Assembly: GCA_964035795.1 (NCBI GenBank)
Contig: OZ038322.1
Coordinates: 17,407,447 to 17,471,446 of the forward strand
Source of the DNA: Pterobdella sp. o SKG-2022
Taxonomy: Eukaryota; Annelida; Clitellata; Hirudinida; Piscicolidae
Direction: 5' to 3'
Length of the DNA: 64,000 nucleotides
Shown one piece after another: positions 25,301-38,354 of this stretch (position 1 is its first letter; the number at the start of each line of letters is the position of its first letter). Both the position numbers and the translations under genes were made by a program. The notes under the pieces are model-generated. The model made no database searches, was not told the DNA's origin, and was given only the letters and a program-made list of their open reading frames with translations.

Positions 25301-28300
25301 GCTCTCTGTCACATCCTTACTCTTGAGGTGATCTGTGTGTTCTGTTTTTGAGAATTGACTTAATTTATATTTATCTTACACGTTGTTTGTTTTTTAATTG
25401 TTACTATTGAATTTCTTTGACAATTTTTTAAAAATATCGTTGGTAAATTTTTGTTATTGTTGGAAGTATGTGATGATGTGAGGTAATCGCACGAAAGACT
25501 TTGAAAGTTTTCTTAAATTAAACTTTGCGCTTTCTCTCACAATTGTATCTTTCGGCTATTCTACTTCATTCATGTTATTGATATTTGGCGTTCAAATAGA
25601 ATCGCTTTGGATGGTTTTATTTTCTGCGTCTGCTTGAATTAACACCTTTCATCTCGTCCAACATCATGGCCCTCTCGAGCCATAAATAACACTGAGTATT
25701 TAAACTTATTTTACGTCTATGTTTGCCACGGGGTTCTCATGATTAATTATATTACATTTTATACCATTTGACACAGTATTCAAGCAATTAGGATTCTATA
25801 ATTAAAAAATTCCATTTTTTGAGACAGATATATTTTTTTGTATATTGATCTATAAAAACGTTAGGTTTCAACTTAAATAATTGTTATAATTTTTAAGTAA
25901 AATAATTACGAAAACAATTATTGAAGCGCTATTTTTCCAATTAAGGCTATTCAATATATTAAAATAGTATCATTTGAAAGAAAAACTTAAAAAACTTCAA
26001 ACAAAATAAAGGCTCGAAGCATCTAAAGAAATACGCTAAGAGACGATGGCATTTTTCAGTTCTAAACCCCCCTAACGTCGGGGTTTCACGGTCGAAGTGT
26101 TGGAATTAATTAAAAAATGTGTACTTTATATGAAAACATAAAAAATTTCCGTATATACGACTAGTTTTACACCTCTTGCAAAGACCTATTTCCTTGAGAA
26201 AAAAATAAAGTTATCATTGAAAACTTGCAAACAAATAAAGAATTTAATCTCAAAAAATAAAACATTTTGACTAGTTTTTTAAATAACTAGGAAATACAAA
26301 TATAAAAATTTTAAAATATAATCAACAATTTTTCATCTAGTTTACTGAAAGATTTTTGCAAATATAAACAATCATATTTCTTAAGTTTAATATTTTTGAA
26401 GCGCCTAAGTTTATTCTTGTGTTTATCATTATGTTTCTTTTATTACGGTATGCATTAACTCTTGAAAGAAAATTTAATTAATTCTATTAACTTACCTTCG
26501 TGCGCTTATTTTATTGAGCCACTTAAATTTGTAAATTTTTTCTAAACTCATATTGTGTTCGTTCAATGTTGAATTTTTCTTTTTTTTTCATTTTCAGTTT
26601 AACTTAAGTTTGTTAAGTAAAAATCACAAAATTATAGTTTTTAGTTGATCTTAGGTATTGGGTTTTTTAATTATTATTAACACTTTTCTTTGGGAAATCG
26701 AGTTTGTCTCAAATTTTAGAAACGCAGAATATATTATAAACAACATTCATTTAAACATATAATCCTTCATAACACTTTTTGTTTTTTTCTAGTACATTAT
26801 ATATGTATTTTATACACATTTTTCATGGCTCATAGTACAGAATTTTCAACTGTGCGATGTATTCAAAAGGTGATTTTAAGCTGAAACTTTAAACTAAGGT
26901 TTTTCAACGTTGGGTAAATAAAATTTTGAGTTTTATATAAATTTTCACAGATACCATGTATATAATGAATATCATCCACATAATTTTTTCATGTAGATAA
27001 GTCTTATGTTTTCGGGTTTCGGTGTTTTTTGTGGTTTGAGAATAGATATAAGGATGGCAGAATTTATTCCGATGTCTTTTCCCATTGAAATGGCTTGATT
27101 GAACTCATCGGTTATTATTTTAGTTATACTCTTGTCAGCATATTTTAAAACTTCAGCAGTGATACCTCCATTGTCTTCATTTTCTATTTTCAATTTTTTT
27201 ATTGCATTTTAAACTTCTTCAATACTTATTGTTTTTTTAAAGTTTTTTTGGAGGGTTTAGTTGTATGGCTGAGACATATGGACTAAATTACTTCTAGAAA
27301 TGATTTTCAATGTCTTCTATTTGACTTGTTACTTTGCATGAGTTTTTCATTTTCAAAAACTCAAAAGCTTGAAAAATTTTCCTCTTATCAGAGCATCCTT
27401 CAATTTTCAGTATTTGCTTATCTAGCCACTTATCATAATGTATTTTGGCTTTGGGTTTAAGTTGTCTTATTTGTTGCTTTTTCAGCATTGTACCGACGTC
27501 TTTGGAGGGTCAAAGGCGTTTTTTAGCCAGAAAAAATCAAAAATGATGAGCTGTATTGCAAAACAAGCCAAAAAAACTCAGCACTACAATAAGGAGCAGA
27601 AGACTCACCTTACTAGGACACATACTGAAACTTAGCCCAGACTCATCTGCGCAAACATCAATAGATGCATACTTCCACGCTCCAACCAAACCACCCCGAG
27701 GCCGACTAAAAACCACTATAATCTCCGTTCTACAAAAAGACCTTGAATCCCTCAACAACTTGGAAGATTCACATAGAATAAAGCAACCACCACTGGCAAA
27801 AAACAAAACTTGTTAGCAGTTGACAATGTTTTTAACGGTATTTTTTTCAAAAAATGAAAGTTTGAGTAAAAAAAATGTTTTCACGTGCATATTGAAATTG
27901 TATAGATAATTAATTTTCCTCTTTAGACATAATTACAGTATCTTGAAATTGAATCTATCAAAATTTGTATTTGTTTTTCAAAGAAATTTTATGTGTTTTT
28001 ATATAATATTTTTCAACAGAAAACATCAAATATGAGGAATTTTTTGATACATTAATTGAAAAGCAAAAGCTATAATTTTTGATAAGTTCAGCCTTATAAA
28101 ACGTTAGCTAACGTTTAATATGGTTTAACATATACATAGTCATGAAAAGTAAATATTTTAGAAATGAACCGAATTTTGGCATGCAAACTTCACTAAAAGG
28201 TTTGATCGCGAGGCTTTGAAAGTATATGAGAAATACAATGAAGCTGAGCATTTTGAATTTGTTCAATCTATTGTTGAATAAATCTTTTTAATAATATAAT

Positions 28301-29622
28301 CTAGTAGTATATTTATTACTATTTAATTCACTTATTTATCAGATCTTTTTTTCAAAGATCTATATAAAGTGTGTTATCTTATATGAAATATACCTTGCGC
28401 AACATAAATATTCAAATATAATTTTACTCTGGCAGTTTCTGAAGTTTCAATTTTCATACAAAACCTAATTTCAAATTCCGATTCAATATGAACTTTCATA
28501 GATACATTTCTATTTCTTATATGTTAAAAAATCATTAAACGTTGAAAGGAAAAGGCATTATTGGTCGTAGAGAAGAAATGCGTCATGATGTCCCACTACG
28601 TCATCCTACCCTCCTCTTCGTGCCTCCTTCTTAGACCCATCATCACCCACGAACTTATGTTGCCAGTCCTCATGCCCCAACCATCATCATACCTCCCCGG
28701 CCTTTCTGCCATGCAATCTCAATTACTACAAGTTCTTATTGGTTTTAGAATTAAAATTAGTTTTCTTGAAGCTTTTCTTGTAGTATTGTTTTTTCGATAT
28801 TGTTTGTAGTGTTTTTAATTGAATTTAGGTGGACTATCTTGACGCATATAATCCATTGCACTTTAGTAGTAATCTATATGAACACCTACATAACCTTGCT
28901 TACCAATCTTCTTTAGAAATCACTTCTCCAAGAAAGGTGAGCTCATAAATAATATTTTCATAGTTTTTCTGGTAGATTTTTTAATTAATATCAAATCCAA
29001 GATTCATAATATAATCAATCACTCCAAAGTAAGTCATTTTTTGGAATCTTTCTATTTTTTACATGATATTAACGTTTCAATTGTATAGGTTCAACATAAA
29101 AAAACTATTCTGAAAGCTCATTAAATTTCTCGAAGATTTTTGTGAGTCGAACTCGCATAACCAAATAATATATATAAACATTTTATACTTGAGAATGTGA
29201 GTTCCACTTACGAAAAGCTTTGTGAAATTTAATAAACATTGAAATTAGTGTTTTTTATGTTTTAGGCTTGAAAAATCAAAACGTTTCCATTGCAGATATC
29301 CAAAGTTGCCAATCAAAAAAACAGCGCTGTCAATGAGAAAAATAAACTATTGAAATTCCATAAAGACACTAATTGTTTAATTTTCAAAGATGAAAAAAAA
29401 AGTTTTTTAATGAAAACAAAAAGCATCAATATTGTTGATAAAAATTTTGCAAAAAGCAATTCCTTTAAGGCTAATAAATCTAATCACAAGAATTGTATTG
29501 TAAAAAACACTGGTAACTGTAATAAAAAACGAATGGCGCCCTTAGTGTCACTAAAAGCAAATACGAAGAGAAAACTTTACACGCCTAAAGATGTTCTATT
29601 GCAGTTTCCAACTGAACTTTAG
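22316..29622 (+). CDS. M1AP: Meiosis 1 associated protein, M1AP (frameshifted in one exon)
   Basis: Eleven exons: 22316-22513, 22573-22734, 22905-23015, 23084-23198, 23265-23315, 23428-23574, 24262-24408, 25226-25327, 28549-28731, 28829-28936, 29296-29622. The product is about 549 aa, near the vertebrate length (about 530). Recognised blocks: RILLIHL and LEKFFSLACNL near the N-terminus, QLDLTILT, then VLRLAGVCESLFYGKPLVLS, CWKLDLAEL..FQALCH, HYVILPSS and ELMLPVL, and YNPLHFSSNLYEHLHNLAYQ. M1AP is a meiotic recombination factor that works with the SHOC1-SPO16-TEX11 (ZZS) group. Exon 6 needs one base removed from a T7 run (23490-23496) to continue into the conserved CLVCEYKF block. The 68-nt intron 3 (23016-23083) is inferred from frame. 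Intron 8 is 3.2 kb and full of LINE debris. Start ATG is the first in frame; there is no ATG conservation check. Confidence 0.8.
24001..24230 (-). mobile_element. LINE 3' fragment in M1AP intron 6
   Basis: The minus strand reads ADPLNRAEWRKCISRLLYTP, a typical end of a non-LTR retrotransposon ORF (compare ADPLDPSEWKGRLRDR in the copy at 50.8 kb). The upstream part of the fragment has been replaced by a short tandem repeat (24136-24210). Confidence 0.6.
24136..24210. repeat. 20-bp tandem repeat, four units
   Basis: GTGGATCCGCATTTTCCAGG repeats with a 20-bp period (units start near 24136, 24156, 24176 and 24196), with one G/C change (GCTGGATCC) in unit 3. The GTGGATCCGCA part matches the LINE coding sequence for ADPL seen at about 50820-50833, so the array arose inside a LINE 3' end. 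Confidence 0.85.
24690..24765 (+). repeat. tRNA-Lys-like remnant (pseudogene or SINE head)
   Basis: GCTCGCAATGCTCAACTGGT, then AGAGCATTAAACTACTTATC and CCGGGCTCGATCCCATGTTG, ending GGGCCGACA. The 3' half (CTCGATCCCATGTTGGGC) closely follows animal tRNA-Lys (CTT). The anticodon loop reads CTACTTA, so the Lys anticodon is lost, and the T stem is mispaired. It lies in M1AP intron 7 within a GC-richer block (about 24510-24850) of unknown origin. Confidence 0.6.
26960..27500 (-). mobile_element. LINE reverse-transcriptase fragment
   Basis: On the minus strand, a peptide around ENEDNGGITAEVLKYADKSI then AILISILKPQKTPKPENIR corresponds to the finger motifs (KSPGxDGI.AE.LK ... IPI.KPxK) of RTE/Jockey-type RT. 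The preceding IEDIENHF segment is the usual linker. One frameshift separates the two halves. It lies in M1AP intron 8. Confidence 0.65.
27530..27816 (+). mobile_element. LINE ORF2 C-terminal fragment
   Basis: RRLTLLGHILKLSPDSSAQT, a spacer, then KPPRGRLKTTI and VLQKDLESL is the standard post-RT tail (RRLRWLGHILRL.P..PA...RGRPKTTW). It is oppositely oriented to the adjacent fragment at 26960-27500, so the two are separate insertions. Confidence 0.65.
29125..29245. repeat. Degenerate foldback element in M1AP intron 10
   Basis: Inverted arms AAATTTCTCGAAGATTTTTG / CTTACGAAAAGCTTTGTGAA with flanking GAACTCGCATA / GAATGTGAGTTC sequence, the same family as 7357-7516 but diverged. Confidence 0.6.
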
Positions 29623-30225
29623 ATATTTTCAAATTAATCTCCTTTTCTATCAAGTGGCATTATGAATTATAAAGCTCGAACTATTCTTTATTAAGAATCG
29701 AAAAGCTTCGTCAGAATAAAAAGTTCAAATATTGTTTTTTTATGCTTCAAAATTTTGGGGCTAATTATTCACAATGGTCTTTATTAATGATCGCATAACA
29801 AAAATCTACTAGCGACGAGCCGACGCGAGTTAGTTACAATATTTATAGAAAAAAATTATTCAAATCTCTTATTGGAAAGCTATATATTGTTTTTAATATA
29901 TTAATTTTATTATTGTACAATATTTTATTTCTTTAACTGTTGTTTTTATGATAAAAAAAAAATCAGTTTTCAATTTATTGAACATTCCTTGATGATTTTT
30001 CGATATCCAATAAAAAATTATTGAATAAATAATAATTCATAATTAAAGTATTTACATATTCTTTGTTGATATTATAATTCATGATACAATCTGACAACTC
30101 GTCATCTTCCTATACAATGGCGTTAAAAATTTGAATATTAATGATATAAAAACTAAACTGTAAAATAATAAAATTAAATTATTAATCTGTTGACATAAGC
30201 TGATTTCAAACATTTTAATAATAAC

Positions 30226-33200
30226 CTAATAATTATTATAATTAGCTTTGAAATCTTCCCAAGCCTTTTTTAATCGGCCATCTTTGTTGCTGTTGAAAGC
30301 CCTTAAATCCTGCAAAATAGCATCATGAACCTCCTCGTTGCCAGTCTGGTGAGTCAGCCATTTCTTTGTCAACATGAAGTTCCACGCCCATAAAAAGCCT
30401 ATTTTGGTGCAAATCTCTTGAAGCCACCGTTTATAAATATTTAGTGATAATAACTATTTTTTGATTCAGTAAAGACTAAACGCTATAATTATGATGAGTT
30501 TAAAATTATGAAAATTAGGTTTAAAATGAAATTCTATCATGTCCGAAACTGATAAAGATGCAATGCTTTATAAAAATTTTAAATGTATGGGGACTCACCG
30601 ACAGTATGAAATGAACACAAATCTGATTCATCGGGGTTCGAAAAAAAAGCCACGTGTTTGTGATATTGTTTTATAATGAAATCTTCATACTCGTTGCGAT
30701 CTGGATTCTGTTTAGGAATTTTATTCAACGTGGAAACTACCATCATCAACATTCCGCCAGTACAGTGAATGTATTTCGGAAGTTCCTTTTTCTGTGGAAA
30801 TAAAAATAATTTTCGAGAACACGTAAACTTGAAATTTTTTAAATATTTACTAAGTTACCTTGGACACCATGTAATCCTCAGAAAGAGAAAGAGAGGTAAT
30901 ACACCTGTCCCTCATGAACCCAAAAGATTTGAGCACAGAATCCTGGAAATCCAAAAGCTTGCTGTGATCTATATCAATCCATTTGGGAAACTGAAATTTT
31001 CATTATGATGATCAAAACTTTAACCATAATATTTTAATTATACATAAATGAACAAACTGAAAAAAGACCATAAAAAACAGATGAAAACCTCGAGACACTT
31101 TATGTCCATAGGTATGTAGATGGGGCCTCTAAGAGGATCGGAGTTTTTGCGAAAGGGCAGAGCAAAAGGATCAGATGGCACAGGTAGCATGTGAAATTGC
31201 CCCCCTGTTTTACGTGACCATCCAAACACTTTTTCTCCAAGAATACTACCAGTAGCAACCAACCATTCAATTCCTAGGTCGAAAGCACAAGTGGGAGTAT
31301 AAAGACGGTGATGCTTCAAAACACCCCATTCTTGGCGGTGACCTTCCTTGTAATCTATGTCTATACGAACGTGTTTATAAAGACTTTTACTTTTTCTAGC
31401 TTCAGAGCCTCTAGATCTTAACTCATTAATGGCCTTCAGTCGAGAACTAGGAAGAGTATATCTTCTGCGAATTTGAGCTGTCTCATCATTATCAATCAGA
31501 ACTTCAACCTAGTTCAAACAATTTTAATTAAATTCAAACTTGAAAAAAAAAATTTAATTTGAATTTTTAAAAAGAAGTTAATTTACTCAATACAAGATGA
31601 TGAAATGAATTTTACCTCCATAAAATTTTGTTCAATTTGTGGTATGTATCCTTCTATGTCACTCAAATGCTTGCCTCGCTCGGGGAGTATATAATATATT
31701 TTGAATCCAAAAACAAATGCCTTTTGTTTGTCGTCTGAAGCGTGACAAATATAACCTTCATCTATAAGCGAGCTCATATAAGATATAGGATCGGAACAGT
31801 TTACGTATTTTTTGAGCCATGAGATGGCTTCAGGACTCGAAAAGCTATGATCTGGTAACTTAACCCAAGGAAGTTGGCACTTGATAAAATTAAGTCCTTC
31901 AGATGAATCCAACATGGCTTTTATAATTTCGCTCAAAGAAGTTTTCTCGTCATACTTGAAAAATTGTTCTTTTTTGGAGGTTTCAAGTTGTTGACCTTTC
32001 AATTCGCTGTGATCAGACTTTTGCAGGAAAACACTGGTATTAAAACCTAAGCTACCTCTACGTTCGTTTTTGCGACTGTGCGTGTTAGAGATGCTGTTGA
32101 CTGATTCGACGAATTTTATGAAGTTAATTACGAGTTCTTCCTTTTCTTTGGAGTTTCTTTCGGTGTAGATATTAGCAATTATGTCTTTTTTTCCATTTCT
32201 TATATTGTTAAAAATTTCTTTAGTTCCACTATTAACTGAAGGCAGAACTACATAACGAGAACTCCAAAACTTCATTTTGTCACTCATATTGGCGCAATCC
32301 TTTCCTTGAGATAGAAGACGACGATCAATATAATTCCAATTATAATTATCCAATGGTTCGGCATTAAAAATCGTTACCGAACTATCAAAATAAAAACTAT
32401 CAGGTACTTGAAAACGATATGAATAATCATAGGATAGTCTATCTGTATTCCTGTGCCTGGGAAAATATCGACGCACGATCAGGTCTTTTTCGTGAATGGT
32501 CAAGTAGTGAAACAAACGTCCCATACTTAACATAACTTTTTCAACGTTGTCTTGATACTTGGAAGACTTTTTATTTGACAATTGGTTTTGCAGAGGTTTT
32601 GGAATGACAATTTGAAAGCCCTGTGCCACACGCTGATAAATCATTTCATTAAATACTTCCTTAAGCGTAGGATCTTTACGCAATCCATAAACTCCATCTG
32701 AATAATTTTCAATCTCCTCCGAAACAAAGGAATATTCAGCAAATAGATAGTTTTGTTCAAGATTGTCATTTTCAGGACAATAGTCATTGGTTATAGGCAG
32801 AATAGGAGGAATGGTCATAGACTTCCAATCTATAGATTTGTTTAAAGGTAAGTATTCAAAACAACCATCAATATTAGCCAAATCCTTGTGTGAATGTCGA
32901 TAAAAATGCGAAGGATGTTTGGATGATAAAGAAGACTTGCATCTGTTGTAGGAACCGTTTAATTCATTGTTGCTGCTAGCAAGACTAGATCCATATTCAT
33001 ATTGGTGCTTTGGAGGAGTTTCTAGAAAATACTCTGAGTTATTGGCTGCTTCGCTGCATTCAGATACTCGTTCGGGCCTTTGGGATTTATTTTTGTATGT
33101 GGAGGAAGTCATTTGGGAAAACGATCCTTCAGAATATATCGATTCATGCGATGGTGAACAATGAAGAGACTTGAAATTATTTTCTGAATTTAAATAACTC

Positions 33201-35779
33201 GAAGGTAATCCAGATGGGTATGCGTGTGACCAACGAGTTCTATTTGATGTTGCTTTAAGCTGGAACCGACTGGGACAAAATGGATTGATGAGAGTTTTTA
33301 CAGGCATTTTAGATGTAGAATACTCTTCGGAGTTGGTTTTAGTTTGTCTTCGAAAATGCGTATAAGGTGTAGTGACACTACCGACCATACGGCTGCAGTG
33401 TGGAGTATTGTTTTCGTCATTTAACCTGCCTGAATATGAATGTGATAAATAATCTTCAGGACCTACTTGATCGTGGTTGTTGTTTTCATTAATTCCACGC
33501 CTTTCATTATCACTAAAAAGTTCTGGGGCGGCGATTGTATATGAAACCCTATCTCTTCTTTCTCCATATTCAAACCTTGTTGATCTGTATGGCAAGTATG
33601 TGAAATGCTCTTGTGTGGTTTCATTTGATTGATATTTAAAAACTTTTGCATCGTAATCATCGTAATTCACCAAAGGAACTTTTTCTTGCAATATTAGTTT
33701 CTTCTTGGCCCTGTTAACATTATATCTCAAAAAAGAATTCCTACTTTCTGATTTTTGTCTATTACCAGTTTTATTTTTAAATTGTTGAGTATTTTCTAAC
33801 GATGATACATTTAGCATAACTCTTTGCTTCAAATTGCATTCATCCTGCCACCGAGAAGTATAAAAACTAAGATTAAGCCAATAAGGAATATGGTAATCAT
33901 CTTCGTTGACAAAACAAGCAATTTCTGCTTTTACTTGGTTGATCTTAAACAAAGGCACAGCAAACGTAGGTCTTTCTCCCAGACATATAACATCACAAGA
34001 AGAGCCAATGTCAATTGAACGTTGTTTTGTAATGTTCATTAAATCCCTGTTGACTTCAAATACTCCATTGCCTGGAGAAATTATTAAAGAAATTTTTCCG
34101 GTCCTTTCAAAGCATCGGTCTATATAGAACTTTTCATATACATTCAATGCCATGTTTATCACCTCAAGCACATTTCCTTCTGCAGCCGAAGAATTATATG
34201 CCACAGGTGGGTTATTTTCAATCTCATACGTTAAAGAGTTTCTTCTGTTCATGCCTTCACTTTTAATGAATTCTTCTTCATCCGCTTGAGACCTTTCCTT
34301 TCCCTCACTATAACTCCTTTCCAAAGGCTTCAACCCCATTGCTGCTATTGGATTCCATATTTTAGGCATATCATTCTTTTTGCCGAAAGAAAACCCTTCA
34401 TGAAAATGGAAAATATCATTATCATAGGTAGCAAAAACTAATTTGAGTTTTTGTATAACAGGCATCCAGTTTGTATAGCATTCATTTTGTACTACAACTC
34501 TGTAATAATCTTCATAAAATCGACCAGTATGATCTTTCTTTAAATATTCACGCATAGATTTTGGAAAATCTTCAATAGATTTAGCATCGTAGAAAGCTCT
34601 AGAAAAGAGAGTAATGGTAACATCGTGCTCACATTTCTTCTCACTCCACAACTCAAACAGATCATGTAGGTATCCATCCAATGCCTTCTCAATTAACAGT
34701 TGCCCATAGTTATCGAATTGCCACATTTCTTTGCTCATTTGTAAAAAGATATGAACCTAAAAAAATAAAATATTAATAAAATTATTTTTAAGGTAACAAA
34801 TTAATTTCATTTTTTTACTTGTGCTGTTGCAGATCTGAATGAAATCCTAGTTCTTTCAGTAACTAGCCCACAAGTTACCATAGTTGTTTCAGAAAACAAT
34901 TCTTCCACCCTAGCTCTCATTTTCATTTTTTCTACCTGAAAAGATTGTATTTTAACATTATTTTTCAAAATATACATCAAGTTTAAATTTTGAAAAACTT
35001 ATTAAAATGTGAAAGCTATTTTCATTTTTTTAGTTTTATAAGACCAAAAACTGCAAAATTGGAAGCTTCTACTTTTGAAAATAATGAAAATCCTCGTATT
35101 TTGATGAAACACTTGAAATAAGATAAAATTAAAATATATATAATGTTTAAAAAGATTTTTAATTATTTGAGTTAGAGTGAATCAACATCATTAATCTTCT
35201 TAATTACATTTTCATTGAGATAAAGTATAGTTCCCATAAGAGTGTTTCTCATTCTAAGCATGTCAGACCTGCTATAATACTGATCTTTGAAAAGTAACTC
35301 CGCATAGTGCAAAGATACAGCCTTTACTTCATCTGAATTCAAAACCTACAAATTATCAATTTAAAATTAGTTCAACTAATTAGATTGGAAACTACACTTT
35401 TTCTTTTTATTATATTCAACATCAAACCTTGACTTTACATTCAAAGTTATTTCGGAGGTCTTTAAGGTAAGTAAAAAACTTTTTAGGAATATGAATATTA
35501 TCTTTCTGGTGTTCTGGCATGCCATTTAAATTAGATGGAACCTGTCAAACAATTTCAAAGTAATGAAAAAGATATAAAACTTTATATGTAGTTTACTTTA
35601 ACAAGGAATCTAATGGTCGTGTCATTATGCGTTTGAGAAATCTCAATAATATTGTTTGCACCAACAAAAGGCAAATCAGAAGGATTGAACGAAACATTTT
35701 CACACAACGTTTCCCTTAAAGGTTCTTTTGACTGTTGAGTGCAAAGCTTCATAGTTTTATGAATACCCTCTCCACACAT
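30226..35779 (-). CDS. DEPDC5: GATOR1 complex subunit DEPDC5 (Iml1)
   Basis: Nine exons on the minus strand: 35597-35779, 35428-35541, 35208-35345, 34819-34935, 31616-34756, 31089-31508, 30859-30990, 30599-30791, 30226-30416. Phases agree throughout and give about 1,542 aa (human 1,603). Landmarks: FKDQYYSRSDMLRMR, then HIFLQMSKEMWQFDNYG, GRFYEDYYRVVVQNE, GKISLIISPGNGVFEVNRDL, HIPYWLNLSFYTS, VDWK-type SIDWKSMTIPPILPITNDY, a DEP domain near residues 1140-1215 (SPEAISWLKKYV ... KAFVFGFKIYYIL), and a C-terminus with LWAWNFMLTKKW. The protein is part of GATOR1, the GAP for RagA/B that turns off mTORC1 under amino-acid starvation at the lysosome. Exon 5 alone is 3.1 kb, including a poorly conserved Ser/Asn-rich middle. 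No lesion seen. It is convergent with M1AP (604 bp apart). Confidence 0.93.
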
Positions 35780-37585
35780 CTTGCGTTTAATTTAAAGCCT
35801 CGAATAGAATTCACGTTTAAGTGGTTAAATTTTGTTTTTTTTTAAATTCATAATTTCAATTTATAAAAAAATTTGGACTTTATCCAATTTTTTTCAACTT
35901 TTCAACATTTGATTAAATGTAAACTTCAAAACTCTAACTATTGATGTTGAGCAATAAAAATAAAATTGATAAATTCTATGAAATCGTCAAACATAATTAA
36001 AAACTATTAATGAAAGCACAAGCAAACATGAGAAATAGAATTTTTTTTTTTAATAAAAAAAAATTTTAAATTAAAACTTCTCCAGTGCCATAGTTGGATT
36101 TTTTAAGCACTTGAATTAACGTAAAGTTTTCACGAGTTATGAAAAATTGAAAAAAAAACACACATTCATTCAAAAAACTCAGCTGATTTCAAAAATCGTT
36201 TTAGTTATCTTTTATATTCATTTCTTCCACCATACAAGTTTATAATCCTTCAAAATCCGGAATCGTCGAAACTTGAAATTTTCCGGTTTTTTTCATATCA
36301 AAAATGTAACAAAAGATCTCAAAAAGTCATTAAATTTTCGTAAACTCAAGTACTGATAATTGGTTTGCTTCTTCAAAAATTTAATATCCAACAAAAGGCT
36401 ATTTTTCAAAGTTTAGTAGTTTTTTAAAGCTTAATAAAACTAATTAAACTTTGAAAAGTGGTTTTATGTTGAAGATAATAAAAATAAATTTTTTGAATAA
36501 CAAAATAAGCCTAATATGAAAGCAATTAAAGTCAAACACATTTACTGAATAATAAGCTTTTCGTATTTGGAAAAATTTTTGAAGCTTTCATATTTGTGCT
36601 TCCACATAAAAATGTAATTTCATCTCTCGAAAAGCTTCTTAGATTAAGATGAACTTCTGTGTTGTTATTTGAATATTAATGTTTGGCTCGAAAAATTAAA
36701 AAAAGAAACTTTTTTTACGTTGAACATATATGACCAAACTTATTTGTCTACCTTATAGTTTCTGTTCGATTTGAAAATAAAAATTAAGATTTATTTTTAA
36801 GTTTATTTCAATCTGTTGAAACCATTTGATTTGAAAGTAATAAAAAAATTTATTATGGGAATAAATTAGATTTAAGGATTTTAATTGTATAAATGGCTTT
36901 GTAATTGTTATTAAAAACAGTTAAAAAGAATGGAAATTGCTTTGCAGAATATGAAAAACAACTTAAAGCTGAAGTTTTACTGTAAAAAATGAAAAACAAC
37001 GTCATAATGAAACCATCAAAAATGAAATGTTCTGTTGAGATTTTTAATGGTGAAGATGCTTTAAATGTCATAACTTCAAACAATATAAGAATTAAACTCA
37101 CTGATAAAATTTTTTAAATTAGAATTAATAAATACCTCAAAATTGGAAAACAACTTCAATGATTTCATAAATTATTTTGAAAAAATTCGTAAAAAACTCA
37201 AAAAAACACATTCGCTTCAATCGGGAAACTTTACAAAAACCGCCAAACAAAACACAAAATTATGATTCAGTCGTCAAGAAAGACGTAATGAAATAGAAAG
37301 AAGGTTTGATAAGAATCTCCTTGAAAAAGATTTCAGCTTAACAATGATTGTCGATGATAAACCATAAACAGCACTCATGGACTTTTTGACACTTTTGAAG
37401 CACTCAGTGAGATAAGATGTTAAGGAGAATAACTTGCAAACTTAACATGTGATTAAAATGAATTTTTAAATTATACATTTATTCGCTTGTTTCTATAGTT
37501 AACTGGATAAACTTATATTTAGTTCATATTTTAAATAACACTATACTTGGCTACAAAAAACATGTAAGTTTATCAAAACAAAATA
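35780..37585. other. Upstream region of DEPDC5, AT-rich
   Basis: Non-coding; contains a diverged foldback element (about 36535-36670) and no recognisable gene. Short open frames near 36853-37101 lack splice context and conservation. Confidence 0.5.
36535..36670. repeat. Diverged foldback element
   Basis: AATAATAAGCTTTTCGTATT on the left and CTCGAAAAGCTTCTTAG on the right in inverted orientation, with ACACATTTACTGAAT-type outer sequence; middle strongly diverged. Confidence 0.5.
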
Positions 37586-38342
37586 TTAAGAACTGGCAGT
37601 AGAGGAGCCGCAGCAGCCCGTTTTCTCGTATGCGATGGGTTGGAAATAATTGTTGCCTACCAAGTTCTGATATCTGCGACTTTTTAATTTTTCCGCAGTT
37701 TCTGCACCGGAATCCGACTTGATGGAGCTGGCAATTATATGGGACTTGTTGACTGCGTCAACAACCGTCGCGTATTTTCTATGCTTCCATGAAAAAGTCG
37801 TTATGCCATCTGGGCAACCTGTTGGTTCAAAGGTACATGGCAAGCCAATCTTTCCCAGACAGAAGTTAATTTTAACATCTCTAAGAAGTCTGCCTTCGTA
37901 CAAACAACACGAAAGGCCATGGTAACCTTTCGAGTCCATTCTTACACCGCACTTGCAAAAGCACATGGGGGCGTAAGTTATATTAGCCCATACTTGGAGT
38001 GCAACCGCCACACGGAGTTCTTCTGCATCTAATAAATTTCTTGAAAAAGAAATTGGCATACCTTCCGACCACGCAGCGGAGTTTGCTGACTTACCATCAA
38101 GAAGATGACAACGGTCCAACTTTTCTGCGTCTACAAGAAAATTATTGAAAGCAACTTCACAAAAAAGTTAATCTTATTCCCGTTGGCTTTCTAAATGATC
38201 TGATGGAGCAACACCGTGTTGTTTTAGCCACAATTTCCTAGCTGATACGACATCACGATCACCTTGCTGAAAATCTTCAAACGCATGTACGTCGGGAACA
38301 GATGAAAGGAGGAGCCGGACGAGACTCGGTGATGCATATGAA

Positions 38343-38354
38343 GAAGAGAGGAAG
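38343..38354. repeat. Target-site duplication, left copy
   Basis: GAAGAGAGGAAG here is repeated exactly at 41306-41317, flanking the younger LINE. It is part of the older LINE's ORF (FLSS on the minus strand). Confidence 0.85.

Noticed and set aside
26060..26090. AACCCC...GGGGTT inverted repeat with a GC-rich loop
   Set aside because: A 6-bp stem in AT-rich DNA without repeats elsewhere; too weak to call an element.
32967..34127. Several open frames on + opposite the DEPDC5 large exon
   Set aside because: Antisense shadows of the conserved DEPDC5 frame.
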